Of a stretch of 12,480 nucleotides of DNA, positions 1 to 7,049 are shown piece after piece. The stretch's first letter is position 1, and every line of letters starts with the position of its first letter. The position numbers were made by a program, and so were the translations under genes. The notes below the pieces were generated by a model that saw only the letters and a list, made by a program, of their open reading frames with translations, did not search any database and was not told where the DNA came from. The stretch comes from Acidimicrobiaceae bacterium (lineage in GTDB: Bacteria; Actinomycetota; Acidimicrobiia; Acidimicrobiales; Ilumatobacteraceae): positions 1 through 12,480 of the forward strand of contig VFMC01000007.1 of the NCBI GenBank assembly GCA_006515795.1, written 5' to 3'.

Positions 1-153
1 ACCGCTTTCGATCAAGCGCCGAACGCGGGTGAGGCAGGTTGAAGGGGCCAGCCCCACGAGGCGGGCGAGCTGCTTATTGGCGATCCGACCATTGTTCTGA
101 AGATGACCGAGGATCTCCAGATCGATTCTGTCAAGTGAGGTCATGGGCGTCAT
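1..153 (-). CDS. Lrp/AsnC-family transcriptional regulator, N-terminal part (cut by window edge)
   Basis: The 51 visible residues start MTPMTSLDRIDLEIL and form the N-terminal helix-turn-helix of the Lrp/AsnC (feast/famine) family. The typical opening LDRIDLEILGHLQNNGR is followed by a recognition-helix stretch LVGLAPSTCLTRVRRLIESG, after which the window ends. The ligand-binding RAM domain lies outside. The start could be the ATG at 153 or the in-frame ATG at 144; neither has a clear ribosome-binding site. The gene is divergent from a Cys/Met PLP enzyme and an E1-like 2-oxoacid decarboxylase, the same order as mdeR-mdeA-mdeB of Pseudomonas putida. It is therefore inferred to be the local, probably amino-acid-responsive, regulator of that cassette. 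The family assignment is secure; the specific MdeR role is inference from context. Confidence 0.9.
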   Translation of the reverse strand, partial: MTPMTSLDRIDLEILGHLQNNGRIANKQLARLVGLAPSTCLTRVRRLIESG

Positions 154-166
154 TCTTGCCCAACGA

Positions 167-183
167 TTCGGTAGACGTCCGAA
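167..183. promoter_or_regulatory. Candidate operator for the divergent Lrp-type regulator
   Basis: An imperfect palindrome, TTCGG-N7-CCGAA, sits in the 54-bp gap between the divergent regulator (start 153) and the PLP enzyme gene (start 208). The arms match perfectly over 5 bp and two inner positions (G174/C176) are also symmetric. Lrp-family proteins bind short inverted repeats with an AT-tolerant centre in exactly this setting. The site lies upstream of the putative -10 of the PLP gene and close to the regulator's own start, so one protein bound here could affect both directions. Binding itself is inferred. Confidence 0.4.
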
Positions 184-194
184 CATCTAGCGCA

Positions 195-200
195 GACACT
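195..200 (+). promoter_or_regulatory. Putative -10 hexamer, leaderless start of the PLP enzyme gene
   Basis: The hexamer GACACT ends 7 nt before the ATG at 208, and there is no purine-rich ribosome-binding site in between. It shares A at position 2, C at 5 and T at 6 with the better hexamers before the genes starting at 3966, 6862 and 9132. It is the weakest of the four matches. Confidence 0.3.
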
Positions 201-207
201 GACAGAC

Positions 208-1467
208 ATGCACACCAGCCTCGATCCGGAACTTCACCTGCACCCCGAGACCCTGATGCTCGGCCACGGCTACCGACCCGAATGGTCCGAGGGCGCGATC
301 AAGCCGCCGTTGTTCCAGTCCTCCACGTTCGTCTTCCAGAGTGCGGCGGCGGGAAAGGCGTTCTTCGAAGTGGCCTACGGTCATCGAGCTCAGGCGCCGG
401 GCGAAGCGGTCGGCCTGATCTATAGCCGGCTGAACAACCCGAACGTCGAGATCCTCGAGGAGCGAGTGCGGGTGTGGGACCGCGCCGAACGCGCCGCGGC
501 ATTCGAAAGTGGGATGGCGGCCATTTCCACCACGCTGCTAACTCATCTGCGGCCCGGTGACGTCGTGTTGCACAGCGAACCGCTCTACGGCGGCACCGAT
601 CACCTCATCCGCAAGGTGCTCCCAATGTTCGGGATCGAAGGTGTCGGCTTCGACGTCGATGCTGATGCGGCGCGCATCCTCCAGGTGGCCGACCGCATCG
701 GACGACACCGCGTGGCGATGGTCTACGTGGAGACGCCGGCAAACCCGACCAACGCTCTATGCGATATCGCTGCCTGCGCGACCGCTTCACGCGAGCTGTC
801 GACGCGGCGGCGAGTACCAGTCGTGGTCGACAACACCTACCTCGGCCCGCTCTGGCAACGTCCGCTCGATCACGGAGCCGACATCGTTCTCTACTCGGCC
901 ACCAAGTACCTCGGCGGGCACAGCGACGTGATCGCCGGCATCGCCCTCGGTGCCGCCGACTTGATCGATCCGGTCCGTGTGATGCGCACCTTCTACGGCT
1001 CGGTCGCCGGCCCGTGGACCGCGTGGCTCCTGCTGCGCAGCCTCGAGACCCTGAAGGTGCGGATGGACGCGCAAGCGGTGGGCGCGGGCGTCGTGGCCGA
1101 CTTCCTTCGCGACCACGCGAAGGTGGCCGCTGTCTCGTACCTCGGCCACCTCCGTCCTGGCGACGGGGACCACGATCTGTATCAGCGCCAATGCCTCGGC
1201 CCGGGCGCGATGATGTCGCTGTGGCTCCACGCCGACGAGCCCGGCGCCTTCCGGTTCCTGGACGCGTTGCGGACGTTTCGCCTCGCAGTGAGCTTGGGCA
1301 GCACCGAGTCACTCGCCCAGCATCCGGCGACGATGACCCACTGCGACGTGCCAGCCGACGAACGGCGGCGGCTACGGGTGACCGATGGGCTGGTGCGCCT
1401 CTCGATCGGTGTCGAACACCCCGACGATCTCGTGAGTGATCTCGCTCGTGCGCTCGACGAAGTGTGA
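208..1467 (+). CDS. Cys/Met-metabolism PLP-dependent enzyme (methionine gamma-lyase / cystathionine gamma-synthase family)
   Basis: This 419-residue protein is a fold-type I PLP enzyme of the Cys/Met metabolism family. Visible landmarks are YSRLNNPN (72-79, phosphate-binding Tyr and Arg from the neighbouring subunit), SGMAA (101-105), the cofactor-stacking Tyr127 in LYGG, Asp208 in VVVDNTY, and Lys233 in SATKYLGGHSD, which forms the Schiff base. The C-terminal SLGSTESLAQHP and VRLSIGVEH are the usual substrate-carboxylate region. An insertion of about 15 residues precedes YSR. The gene lies between an Lrp-type regulator and an E1-like 2-oxoacid decarboxylase, so it probably releases 2-oxobutyrate by gamma-elimination from methionine or a related amino acid in the cytoplasm. 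However, the position of the methionine gamma-lyase hallmark Cys (Cys116 in P. putida MdeA) is Gly129 here, as in cystathionine enzymes. The family is certain; the substrate is not. Confidence 0.9.
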   Translation: MHTSLDPELHLHPETLMLGHGYRPEWSEGAIKPPLFQSSTFVFQSAAAGKAFFEVAYGHRAQAPGEAVGLIYSRLNNPNVEILEERVRVWDRAERAAAFESGMAAISTTLLTHLRPGDVVLHSEPLYGGTDHLIRKVLPMFGIEGVGFDVDADAARILQVADRIGRHRVAMVYVETPANPTNALCDIAACATASRELSTRRRVPVVVDNTYLGPLWQRPLDHGADIVLYSATKYLGGHSDVIAGIALGAADLIDPVRVMRTFYGSVAGPWTAWLLLRSLETLKVRMDAQAVGAGVVADFLRDHAKVAAVSYLGHLRPGDGDHDLYQRQCLGPGAMMSLWLHADEPGAFRFLDALRTFRLAVSLGSTESLAQHPATMTHCDVPADERRRLRVTDGLVRLSIGVEHPDDLVSDLARALDEV

Positions 1468-1499
1468 TCCGCCGGCCCGACCGGGAACCGCGGCCGGCC

Positions 1500-3938
1500 A
1501 TGCCATCGCCACGCCAGAATGACGCGATGAATCCAGCGATGGACCCGAGCGGCCCCGTTGCCAGAGGCGCCGGCGCCACAGCGATCGATCTCGAAGCACT
1601 CGACCGCATTCAGCGTCGGATCCTGTGGCTCGCCGTGCGCATGGTCGATCATGCCAACCGCGAGCGTCGGGGTACGCCCGCGCCAACAGGACGCGACGCG
1701 GAGTTCGCGGTGAAGGTCGGCGGCCACATGGCCTCGAGCGCGTCGATGGTGAGCATCATGACGGCGCTGTGGTTCGCGCACATCGGCGGCGACGACAAGG
1801 TCGCGGTGAAACCACACGCGTCGCCGGTGTTCCACGCGATCAAGTACCTCATGGGAGAGCTCGACCGCTCGTACCTTTTCCGTCTGCGTGAGCGCGGCGG
1901 GCTGCAGAGCTACCCGAGTCGCACCAAGGATCCGGACGTCGCCGACTTCTCGACCGGATCGGTCGGGCTCGGCGTGGTGGCCCCACTGTTCGCGGCGATG
2001 ACACGTCGGTACATCGACGCGCACTTCGACGCCCGGCCGCACTCGCGCTTCATCGCGCTCGTCGGCGATGCCGAGCTCGACGAGGGCAACGTGTGGGAGG
2101 CCATCGCCGACGCATCGCTACAGGGCCTCGGCAACGTGATGTGGGTGGTCGATGCCAACCGCCAGAGCCTCGACCGGGTGATCCCCGGGCAGAAGATCAA
2201 GAAGCTGATGGAGTTCTTCGAGGGCAGCGACTGGCACGTCGTCGAAGCGAAGTACGGCTCGCGCCTGCAGGCCGCATTCGCCCGACCTGGCGGCGACGCG
2301 CTGAGGCGGCACATCGATGAGATGAGCAACGAGCGCTACCAATCGTTGTTCGCGCTGCGGGGCACGGACCTGCGACCAGCGTTGCTCCACGAATCCGATC
2401 GATCGGTTCGCGGCTTCGTGGCCGACATCGACGACGACGAGCTGGTTCCACTCGTGCAGAACTTGGGCGGACACGACCTCGGGATCTTGACCGAGGCCTA
2501 CCGGGCGTGCGACGCGGTCACCGACCGGCCCAGCGTGGTGTTCGCCTACACGGTGAAGGGCTGGGGTCTGCCGATCGCCGGCGACCCGCTCAACCACTCC
2601 GCCGTCCTGTCACCGACGCAGATCGAAGCGCTCCGGGCCGAGCTCGGCCTCGACGAGGCGACCGAGTGGGACCGTTTCGCCGCCGACACGCCCGAGGGCC
2701 GCTGGTGCGCGGCCGCCGGCCGAGTGGTGAACAACGTCGTCGGCCCGCCTCGACCACTTCTGCCGGTGCCCACCGAGGTGAGCGGTGCGCTCGGTCCCAG
2801 GCCGGTGAGCACGCAGGAGATCTTCGGCCGCCTGCTCACCGGCCTCGGCGCCGTGGCCGACGTGGCGGAGCGGATGGTCACGCTGTCGCCCGACGTGAGC
2901 GTGAGCACCAACCTCGGCGGATGGATCAACAAGTTCGGCGTGTTCCATCCCGAGGTGCAGCCCGACTTCCTCGGATCGGATCGCCTGCTGCGATGGCAGC
3001 AGGGGCCATCTGGAAGGCACATCGAGCTCGGCCTCAGTGAGATGAACCTCTTCCTCGCGCTTCATGCGCTCGGTCTCGGCCACGAGCTGCACGGGCAGCA
3101 CCTCATCCCGATCGGAACGGTCTACGACCCGTTCGTGTGTCGTGGGCTGGATGCGCTCATCTACGGGCTCTACAGCGGCGCCCGATTCATCGTCGTCGGC
3201 ACTCCCGCCGGCGTAACGCTGGCTCCCGAAGGCGGCGCCCACCAGAGCACGATCACACCGTCGATCGGGCTCGAGCTTCCGGGCCTGGCATACGCCGAGC
3301 CGTGCTACGCCCGGGCGCTCGACTGGCTGCTGTGCGACGGCGTGCGCCGGCTCGCCGAGCCCGATGGGGAGAGCCTCTACCTGCGGCTCTCCACGCGACC
3401 CATCGATCAGACACCCTTCATCGCCGCGCTCGATCGAGTAGGTTCCGGCCCGTTGCGCGATCAGGTGATCGCCGGCGGGTACCGACTCGTCGAACCGACC
3501 GCGTCCGGCGGCGCCGACCCGCGCACCGACGTGATCATCGCCTCGTGCGGCGCAGTGCTCCCGGAAGCCGTGCACGCGGCCCGATTGCTGGCCGAGGAGG
3601 GTGTGGCGGCAACGGTGCTCGACCTCACCTCGCCAGATCGGCTGTACCGCGGCTGGCGGACGGAACTGCAGGACGCGGCGCGGTCGGCCCGACCGCCGCG
3701 GCTCGGCGACCTCCACCTCGCCACGCTGATCAGAGAGCACGAGCGGTCGGCGCCCATCGTCACGGTGCACGACGCGGCCAGCCACTCGCTCGCCTGGCTC
3801 GGGTCGGTGTTCGGTCAGCGAGTGGTTCCGGTCGGCATCGACGAGTTCGGCCAGAGCGGCTCCATCGTCGAGCTGTACGACCTGTTCGACCTGATGCCCG
3901 AGCAACTCGCCAGCGCCGCGCTCGTCGCCCTCGCGTAG
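1500..3938 (+). CDS. mdeB: MdeB-like 2-oxoacid (2-oxobutyrate/pyruvate) dehydrogenase E1, homodimeric type
   Basis: This is a large TPP enzyme of about 812 residues in the transketolase/AceE group. It resembles the homodimeric pyruvate dehydrogenase E1 but is shorter than E. coli AceE (about 887). Numbered from the ATG at 1500, it shows KPHASPVFHA (104-113), STGSVGLG (151-158), and the TPP/Mg motif GDAELDEGN (189-197) closing with DAN (218-220); these are the AceE-type E1 signatures. In P. putida the equivalent gene, mdeB, follows the methionine gamma-lyase gene and acts on 2-oxobutyrate; the same role is inferred here. The start is uncertain. A GTG at 1464 would overlap the upstream stop, and ATGs lie at 1500, 1527 and 1539, none with a good ribosome-binding site. 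Homology-like sequence begins only near IDLEALDRIQRR, so any of them is possible. No E2/E3 gene is in the window, so these subunits must come from elsewhere if a complex forms. Confidence 0.85.
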   Translation: MPSPRQNDAMNPAMDPSGPVARGAGATAIDLEALDRIQRRILWLAVRMVDHANRERRGTPAPTGRDAEFAVKVGGHMASSASMVSIMTALWFAHIGGDDKVAVKPHASPVFHAIKYLMGELDRSYLFRLRERGGLQSYPSRTKDPDVADFSTGSVGLGVVAPLFAAMTRRYIDAHFDARPHSRFIALVGDAELDEGNVWEAIADASLQGLGNVMWVVDANRQSLDRVIPGQKIKKLMEFFEGSDWHVVEAKYGSRLQAAFARPGGDALRRHIDEMSNERYQSLFALRGTDLRPALLHESDRSVRGFVADIDDDELVPLVQNLGGHDLGILTEAYRACDAVTDRPSVVFAYTVKGWGLPIAGDPLNHSAVLSPTQIEALRAELGLDEATEWDRFAADTPEGRWCAAAGRVVNNVVGPPRPLLPVPTEVSGALGPRPVSTQEIFGRLLTGLGAVADVAERMVTLSPDVSVSTNLGGWINKFGVFHPEVQPDFLGSDRLLRWQQGPSGRHIELGLSEMNLFLALHALGLGHELHGQHLIPIGTVYDPFVCRGLDALIYGLYSGARFIVVGTPAGVTLAPEGGAHQSTITPSIGLELPGLAYAEPCYARALDWLLCDGVRRLAEPDGESLYLRLSTRPIDQTPFIAALDRVGSGPLRDQVIAGGYRLVEPTASGGADPRTDVIIASCGAVLPEAVHAARLLAEEGVAATVLDLTSPDRLYRGWRTELQDAARSARPPRLGDLHLATLIREHERSAPIVTVHDAASHSLAWLGSVFGQRVVPVGIDEFGQSGSIVELYDLFDLMPEQLASAALVALA

Positions 3939-3952
3939 ATGGGGCCGGGGAG

Positions 3953-3958
3953 TAGCCT
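3953..3958 (+). promoter_or_regulatory. Putative -10 hexamer (TAGCCT), leaderless start of the aldolase-fold gene
   Basis: TAGCCT fits the actinobacterial -10 pattern TANNNT and ends exactly 7 nt before the ATG at 3966, the spacing expected if transcription starts on the start codon itself. The hexamer lies just after the mdeB stop codon (3936-3938), so this gene may have its own promoter as well as read-through from upstream. Confidence 0.5.
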
Positions 3959-3965
3959 CGGCGGG

Positions 3966-4781
3966 ATGAGCATCTCCGAAGCGGGTGTCCGAGTGATCGA
4001 CGGGGTGGACCTCACGCCGAAGGCGGTGAGCCTCGCCGGCCCACCCACCTTCGCCACCGTCGAGGAGGAACGCCTGCACCGCAAGCAGAAGCTGGCCGGG
4101 GCGCTGCGGATCTTCGGGCGCGTCGGTTTCGGCGAAGGTGTTGCCGGCCACATCACGGTGCGCGACCCGGAGTTCTCCGATCACTTCTGGGTGAACCCGT
4201 TCGGCAAGAGCTTCCGCCACATCAGCGTCAGCGACCTGATCCTCGTCAACCACTCCGGCGATGTCGTCTACGGCACGCAACCTGTCAACCGTGCCGCCTT
4301 CGTGATCCACGCCGCCGTTCACGCGGCGCGACCCGACGTGGTCGCGGCTGCGCACAGCCACAGCGTGCACGGCAAGGCGTTCAGCGCGCTCGGCATCGCC
4401 CTCGACCCGATCACCCAGGACTCGTGCATCTTCTACGAGGACCACACGGTGATCACTGCCCAGGGCGGGGCGGTGGTGTTCGACATCGAGGCCGGCAAGG
4501 AGCTCGCTGCGAACTTCCCCGCCGGCAAGGCTGCCATCCACCAGAACCACGGCCTGATCACCGTCGGCCAGTCCGTCGACGAGGCGGTGTTCTGGTTCCT
4601 GTCGATGGATCGGTCGTGCCAGGCGCAGTTGCTGGCGATGGCTGCCGGCACGCCGAAGCTGATCCCTCACGAGATGGCTCAGTACACCGCCAAGCAAACC
4701 GGCTTCGCGCTCGCCGGCTGGTTCAGCTTCCAGCCCCTGTGGCAGGAGATCTGCCGCACCGATCCCGACCTGTTCGAGTGA
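3966..4781 (+). CDS. Class II aldolase/adducin-domain protein
   Basis: The 271-residue protein covers one class II aldolase/adducin domain (about residues 35-240). The zinc ligands are visible as His130 and His132 in AHSHSVHG and His195 in QNHG. The usual catalytic Glu (Glu73 of fuculose-1-phosphate aldolase) aligns with Ala111 in NRAAFVIHAAVHAARPD, so ordinary aldol cleavage is doubtful. Relatives with this IHAAVHAARPDV pattern are common and mostly of unknown function. The ATG at 3966 is chosen because a TAGCCT hexamer sits 7 nt upstream; an ATG at 3939, directly after the mdeB stop, is the alternative. The next gene overlaps its stop codon by 4 bases. The fold is certain, the reaction is unknown, and a link to 2-oxoacid metabolism is only contextual. 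Confidence 0.88.
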   Translation: MSISEAGVRVIDGVDLTPKAVSLAGPPTFATVEEERLHRKQKLAGALRIFGRVGFGEGVAGHITVRDPEFSDHFWVNPFGKSFRHISVSDLILVNHSGDVVYGTQPVNRAAFVIHAAVHAARPDVVAAAHSHSVHGKAFSALGIALDPITQDSCIFYEDHTVITAQGGAVVFDIEAGKELAANFPAGKAAIHQNHGLITVGQSVDEAVFWFLSMDRSCQAQLLAMAAGTPKLIPHEMAQYTAKQTGFALAGWFSFQPLWQEICRTDPDLFE

Positions 4782-5659
4782 GCAACGGCGAACCGAACGC
4801 GCTCGATCGGTTCTCGCCAGAAGCACTCTTCGTCATCTCCGGCATCGCCCAGTACACCGGCGCGGTCATCGCCGTATCGATGTTCGATGACGTCGGACCC
4901 GCCTCCGTGGCCTGGGTGCGAGTGCTCGGCGCAGCCATCGTCCTGATGCTGATCTCGTATCGCCGGCAGCGCGGTTGGACCCGCGAGGCGGTGGTCGCCG
5001 CGGCAGTCTTCGGCGTCGCATCAGCGCTGATGAACCTGTTCTTCTACCTCGCCATCGACCGCCTCGCGCTCGGCAAGAGCGTGGTGATCGAGTTCATCGG
5101 ACCGATCGCCGTCGCCGCCGCCTTCCCCCGCACCCGCCGCAACGGTGTGGCACTCGGGTTCGCGGTGACAGGCGTGGTCGTGCTCTCGGGCGTGGAGATC
5201 GACGCCGAACCGCTCGGCCTGCTGTTCGTCTTCATGGCATCGGCGATGTGGGCCGCCTACATCGTGCTCGGTCGCCGCGTGGCGGCACTCGACCGGGGTG
5301 TCGCCGGTCTGGCGTTGGGGCTGGCCATCGGCGCCGTGGCGATCGCCCCGATCGGTGCTCCGGGCAGTGGTGCCGTGTGGACCACGCCGACGCTGCTCGT
5401 CAGCGGCTTGATGGTCGGCGTGCTGTCGAACGCGGTCGGCTACGGCATCGATCAGCACGTGCTGCGGCGCATCCCGGTGCGCCGCTTCGCTCTGCTGCTG
5501 GCGCTGCTGCCCGTGACCGCGGTGGTGACGGGCTGGATCGCACTCGATCAGATCCCGTCGGCCGTGGATCTCGCCGGCGCCGCCCTCGTCATCGTCGGCG
5601 TGGTGGTGCAAGAGCGCGACGAGATCGGCCTGAGCGAACTGGAGACGACCCCGGCCTGA
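4778..5659 (+). CDS. EamA (DMT superfamily) inner-membrane transporter, RhtA-like
   Basis: This 293-residue protein is almost entirely hydrophobic, with about ten membrane segments in two EamA repeats (roughly residues 10-135 and 145-282). The second repeat carries FVFMASAMWAAYIVLGRR, and a typical IEFIGPIAVAAA segment sits in the first. Similarity in style is to the RhtA group, which exports threonine, homoserine or related amino acids; the substrate here is unknown. The GTG start overlaps the preceding stop as GTGA, with no ribosome-binding site of its own, so translation is probably coupled to the aldolase-fold gene. Coding sequence in this frame extends upstream without a stop, but that part overlaps the aldolase gene and lacks membrane character. 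Export of an amino acid or sulfur compound linked to the cassette is a reasonable but unproven idea. Confidence 0.88.
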   Translation: MSNGEPNALDRFSPEALFVISGIAQYTGAVIAVSMFDDVGPASVAWVRVLGAAIVLMLISYRRQRGWTREAVVAAAVFGVASALMNLFFYLAIDRLALGKSVVIEFIGPIAVAAAFPRTRRNGVALGFAVTGVVVLSGVEIDAEPLGLLFVFMASAMWAAYIVLGRRVAALDRGVAGLALGLAIGAVAIAPIGAPGSGAVWTTPTLLVSGLMVGVLSNAVGYGIDQHVLRRIPVRRFALLLALLPVTAVVTGWIALDQIPSAVDLAGAALVIVGVVVQERDEIGLSELETTPA

Positions 5660-5698
5660 TCCGCAAGATGGCGTGGCACCTCGGCGGCCTCGGGGGTC

Positions 5699-6862
5699 TC
5701 AGTGGGCGAGGCCGGGCGCGCACAGCCCGTCGAGCTCTTGGACGATGATCCGGTCGCGGTTGGCGTAGGTGACCTCGTTGCTCGGGTCGGGCTTCAGCTT
5801 GAACGTTCGGAACGTCATCTCGGTGGTGTCGACGGCCAGGATGCGGCCGATCAACGGATCGCCGAGGCCGAGGATCACCTTGATGACCTCGAGTGCCTGG
5901 ATGCTGCCGATGATGCCGGGTAGCACGCCCAACACACCGGCCTCGGCGCAGCTCGGGGCCAGCTCGGCCGGCGGAGGCTCGGGCACCATGTCGCGGTAGG
6001 TGGGCCCGACGAGCGGATGGAACACGCTGACCATGCCCTCGAACCGGAAGATCGATCCGTGCACCACCGGGATGCCGAGCTTCACGCTGGCGTCGTTCAG
6101 CAGGTACCGACTGGGGAAGTTGTCGGCGCCATCGACGATCACGTCGTAGCCGGTGATGATGTCGATGATGTTGGACGCGTCGAGGCGGGTGTCGTAGGTG
6201 ACGACATCGACGTCGGGGTTCAACAGGCTCAGCGTCTTCTTCGCCGAGTCGACCTTGCGATCGCCGATGCGGTCGAGGTTGTGCAGGATCTGCCGCTGCA
6301 GGTTCGACGCATCGACCTCGTCCATGTCGACGATGCCGAGCGTGCCCACGCCGGCAGCCGCGAGGTAGAGCGCGGCGGGCGAGCCGAGCCCACCGGCGCC
6401 CAACATGAGCACCTTGGCGCCGAGCAGCTTGGCCTGGCCGGCCACACCGACCTCGGGGAGCAGCAGGTGGCGCTGATATCGGTTGCGTTGATCGGGAGTG
6501 AGCACGACGGGGGTCTTCCACGGGCGGCCTTCGTCCTTCCACCTCCCGAACCCACCTGCCACCGAGAACACGTCGCTGTACCCGAGCTCGTGCAGGGTCT
6601 TGGCCGCGAACGCACTGCGCACACCGCCGGCGCAGTACACGACGACCTGCGCCCGCTTGTCGAGGATGCGCCCTTCGACCTGTGCCTCGAGGTGCCCGCG
6701 GGGGATGTGGATGGCATCGGGCAGCGCGCCCTGGTCGTACTCGTCGGGTTCGCGCACGTCGAGCACCACGGCGCCGGCGGCGATGCGCTCGGCGGCGGTA
6801 GCCGTGTCGATCTCGATGATCTCGTTCTTGGCAGCAGCGAGGAGGTCGCGGAATGTGGCCAT
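5699..6862 (-). CDS. moeZ: Rhodanese-ThiF fusion: MoeZ/MoeB-type adenylyltransferase-sulfurtransferase
   Basis: The 387-residue protein has a rhodanese domain at residues 15-115, with active-site Cys77 in YCAGGVRS, followed by an E1-like ThiF/MoeB domain at 125-385. The ThiF part shows the nucleotide loop GAGGLGSP (155-162), VDMDEVD (178-184), the arginine-containing NLQRQ (187-191), DGADNF (244-249) and PSCAEAGVLG with Cys305. Such enzymes adenylate the C-terminal Gly-Gly of small sulfur carriers (MoaD, ThiS, CysO) and pass sulfur from the rhodanese cysteine, serving molybdopterin, thiamine or cysteine synthesis. The zinc-binding CxxC pairs of E. coli MoeB are absent (TYRD at 288-291 replaces the first), as I recall for mycobacterial MoeZ. 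The domain order is the reverse of classical MoeZ/MOCS3, where rhodanese is C-terminal. The carrier partner is not in the window. It converges with the EamA gene across a 39-bp gap. Confidence 0.9.
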   Translation of the reverse strand: MATFRDLLAAAKNEIIEIDTATAAERIAAGAVVLDVREPDEYDQGALPDAIHIPRGHLEAQVEGRILDKRAQVVVYCAGGVRSAFAAKTLHELGYSDVFSVAGGFGRWKDEGRPWKTPVVLTPDQRNRYQRHLLLPEVGVAGQAKLLGAKVLMLGAGGLGSPAALYLAAAGVGTLGIVDMDEVDASNLQRQILHNLDRIGDRKVDSAKKTLSLLNPDVDVVTYDTRLDASNIIDIITGYDVIVDGADNFPSRYLLNDASVKLGIPVVHGSIFRFEGMVSVFHPLVGPTYRDMVPEPPPAELAPSCAEAGVLGVLPGIIGSIQALEVIKVILGLGDPLIGRILAVDTTEMTFRTFKLKPDPSNEVTYANRDRIIVQELDGLCAPGLAH

Positions 6863-6869
6863 GGACGAA

Positions 6870-6875
6870 AGCCTA
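6870..6875 (-). promoter_or_regulatory. Putative -10 hexamer (TAGGCT), leaderless start of the MoeZ-like gene
   Basis: Read on the minus strand, TAGGCT ends exactly 7 nt before the ATG at 6862, and no ribosome-binding site lies in that gap. This supports both the chosen start codon and a leaderless transcript. Confidence 0.5.
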
Positions 6876-7049
6876 CCAAGTCGGTCGGGATTCGCTCACC
6901 GCACCGTTGCCCAGCTCCCGTCCGGGCGAGATTTCCGACCCGACGATCTCGTTGTCGCTCAGTGCTGTGCTTCTCCCCAATCCGCGTCATCGCGATCTGC
7001 GACCTCGCGATCCACTTCGCGTCACACCCGTCCGCCACAGGGGGCCAGC

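Noticed and set aside
605..1609. Minus-strand open frame of 334 codons opposite the PLP enzyme gene
   Set aside because: The translation is Arg/Ser/Gly-rich without any motif, and the opposite strand encodes a complete PLP enzyme with its catalytic Lys.
4424..4777. Upstream extension of the EamA transporter frame
   Set aside because: It overlaps the zinc-motif half of the aldolase-fold gene, is hydrophilic and lacks membrane segments; the GTG at 4778 gives the normal family length.
2610..4826. Very long open frame on the minus strand (738 codons) opposite mdeB and the aldolase-fold gene
   Set aside because: Its translation is rich in Arg, His, Asp and Glu with no domain pattern, and it lies antisense to two genes with clear motifs. 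Long antisense frames are expected from high-GC third-position bias.
5660..5698. Possible terminator between the convergent EamA and MoeZ-like genes
   Set aside because: The segment holds a direct repeat (CCTCGG twice) rather than an inverted one, and I could not form a convincing hairpin or find a T-tract.
6991..7012. CGCGATC repeated 15 bp apart upstream of the gene at 7050
   Set aside because: The 7-bp repeat is short for GC-rich DNA and not clearly positioned relative to a promoter; chance is a sufficient explanation.
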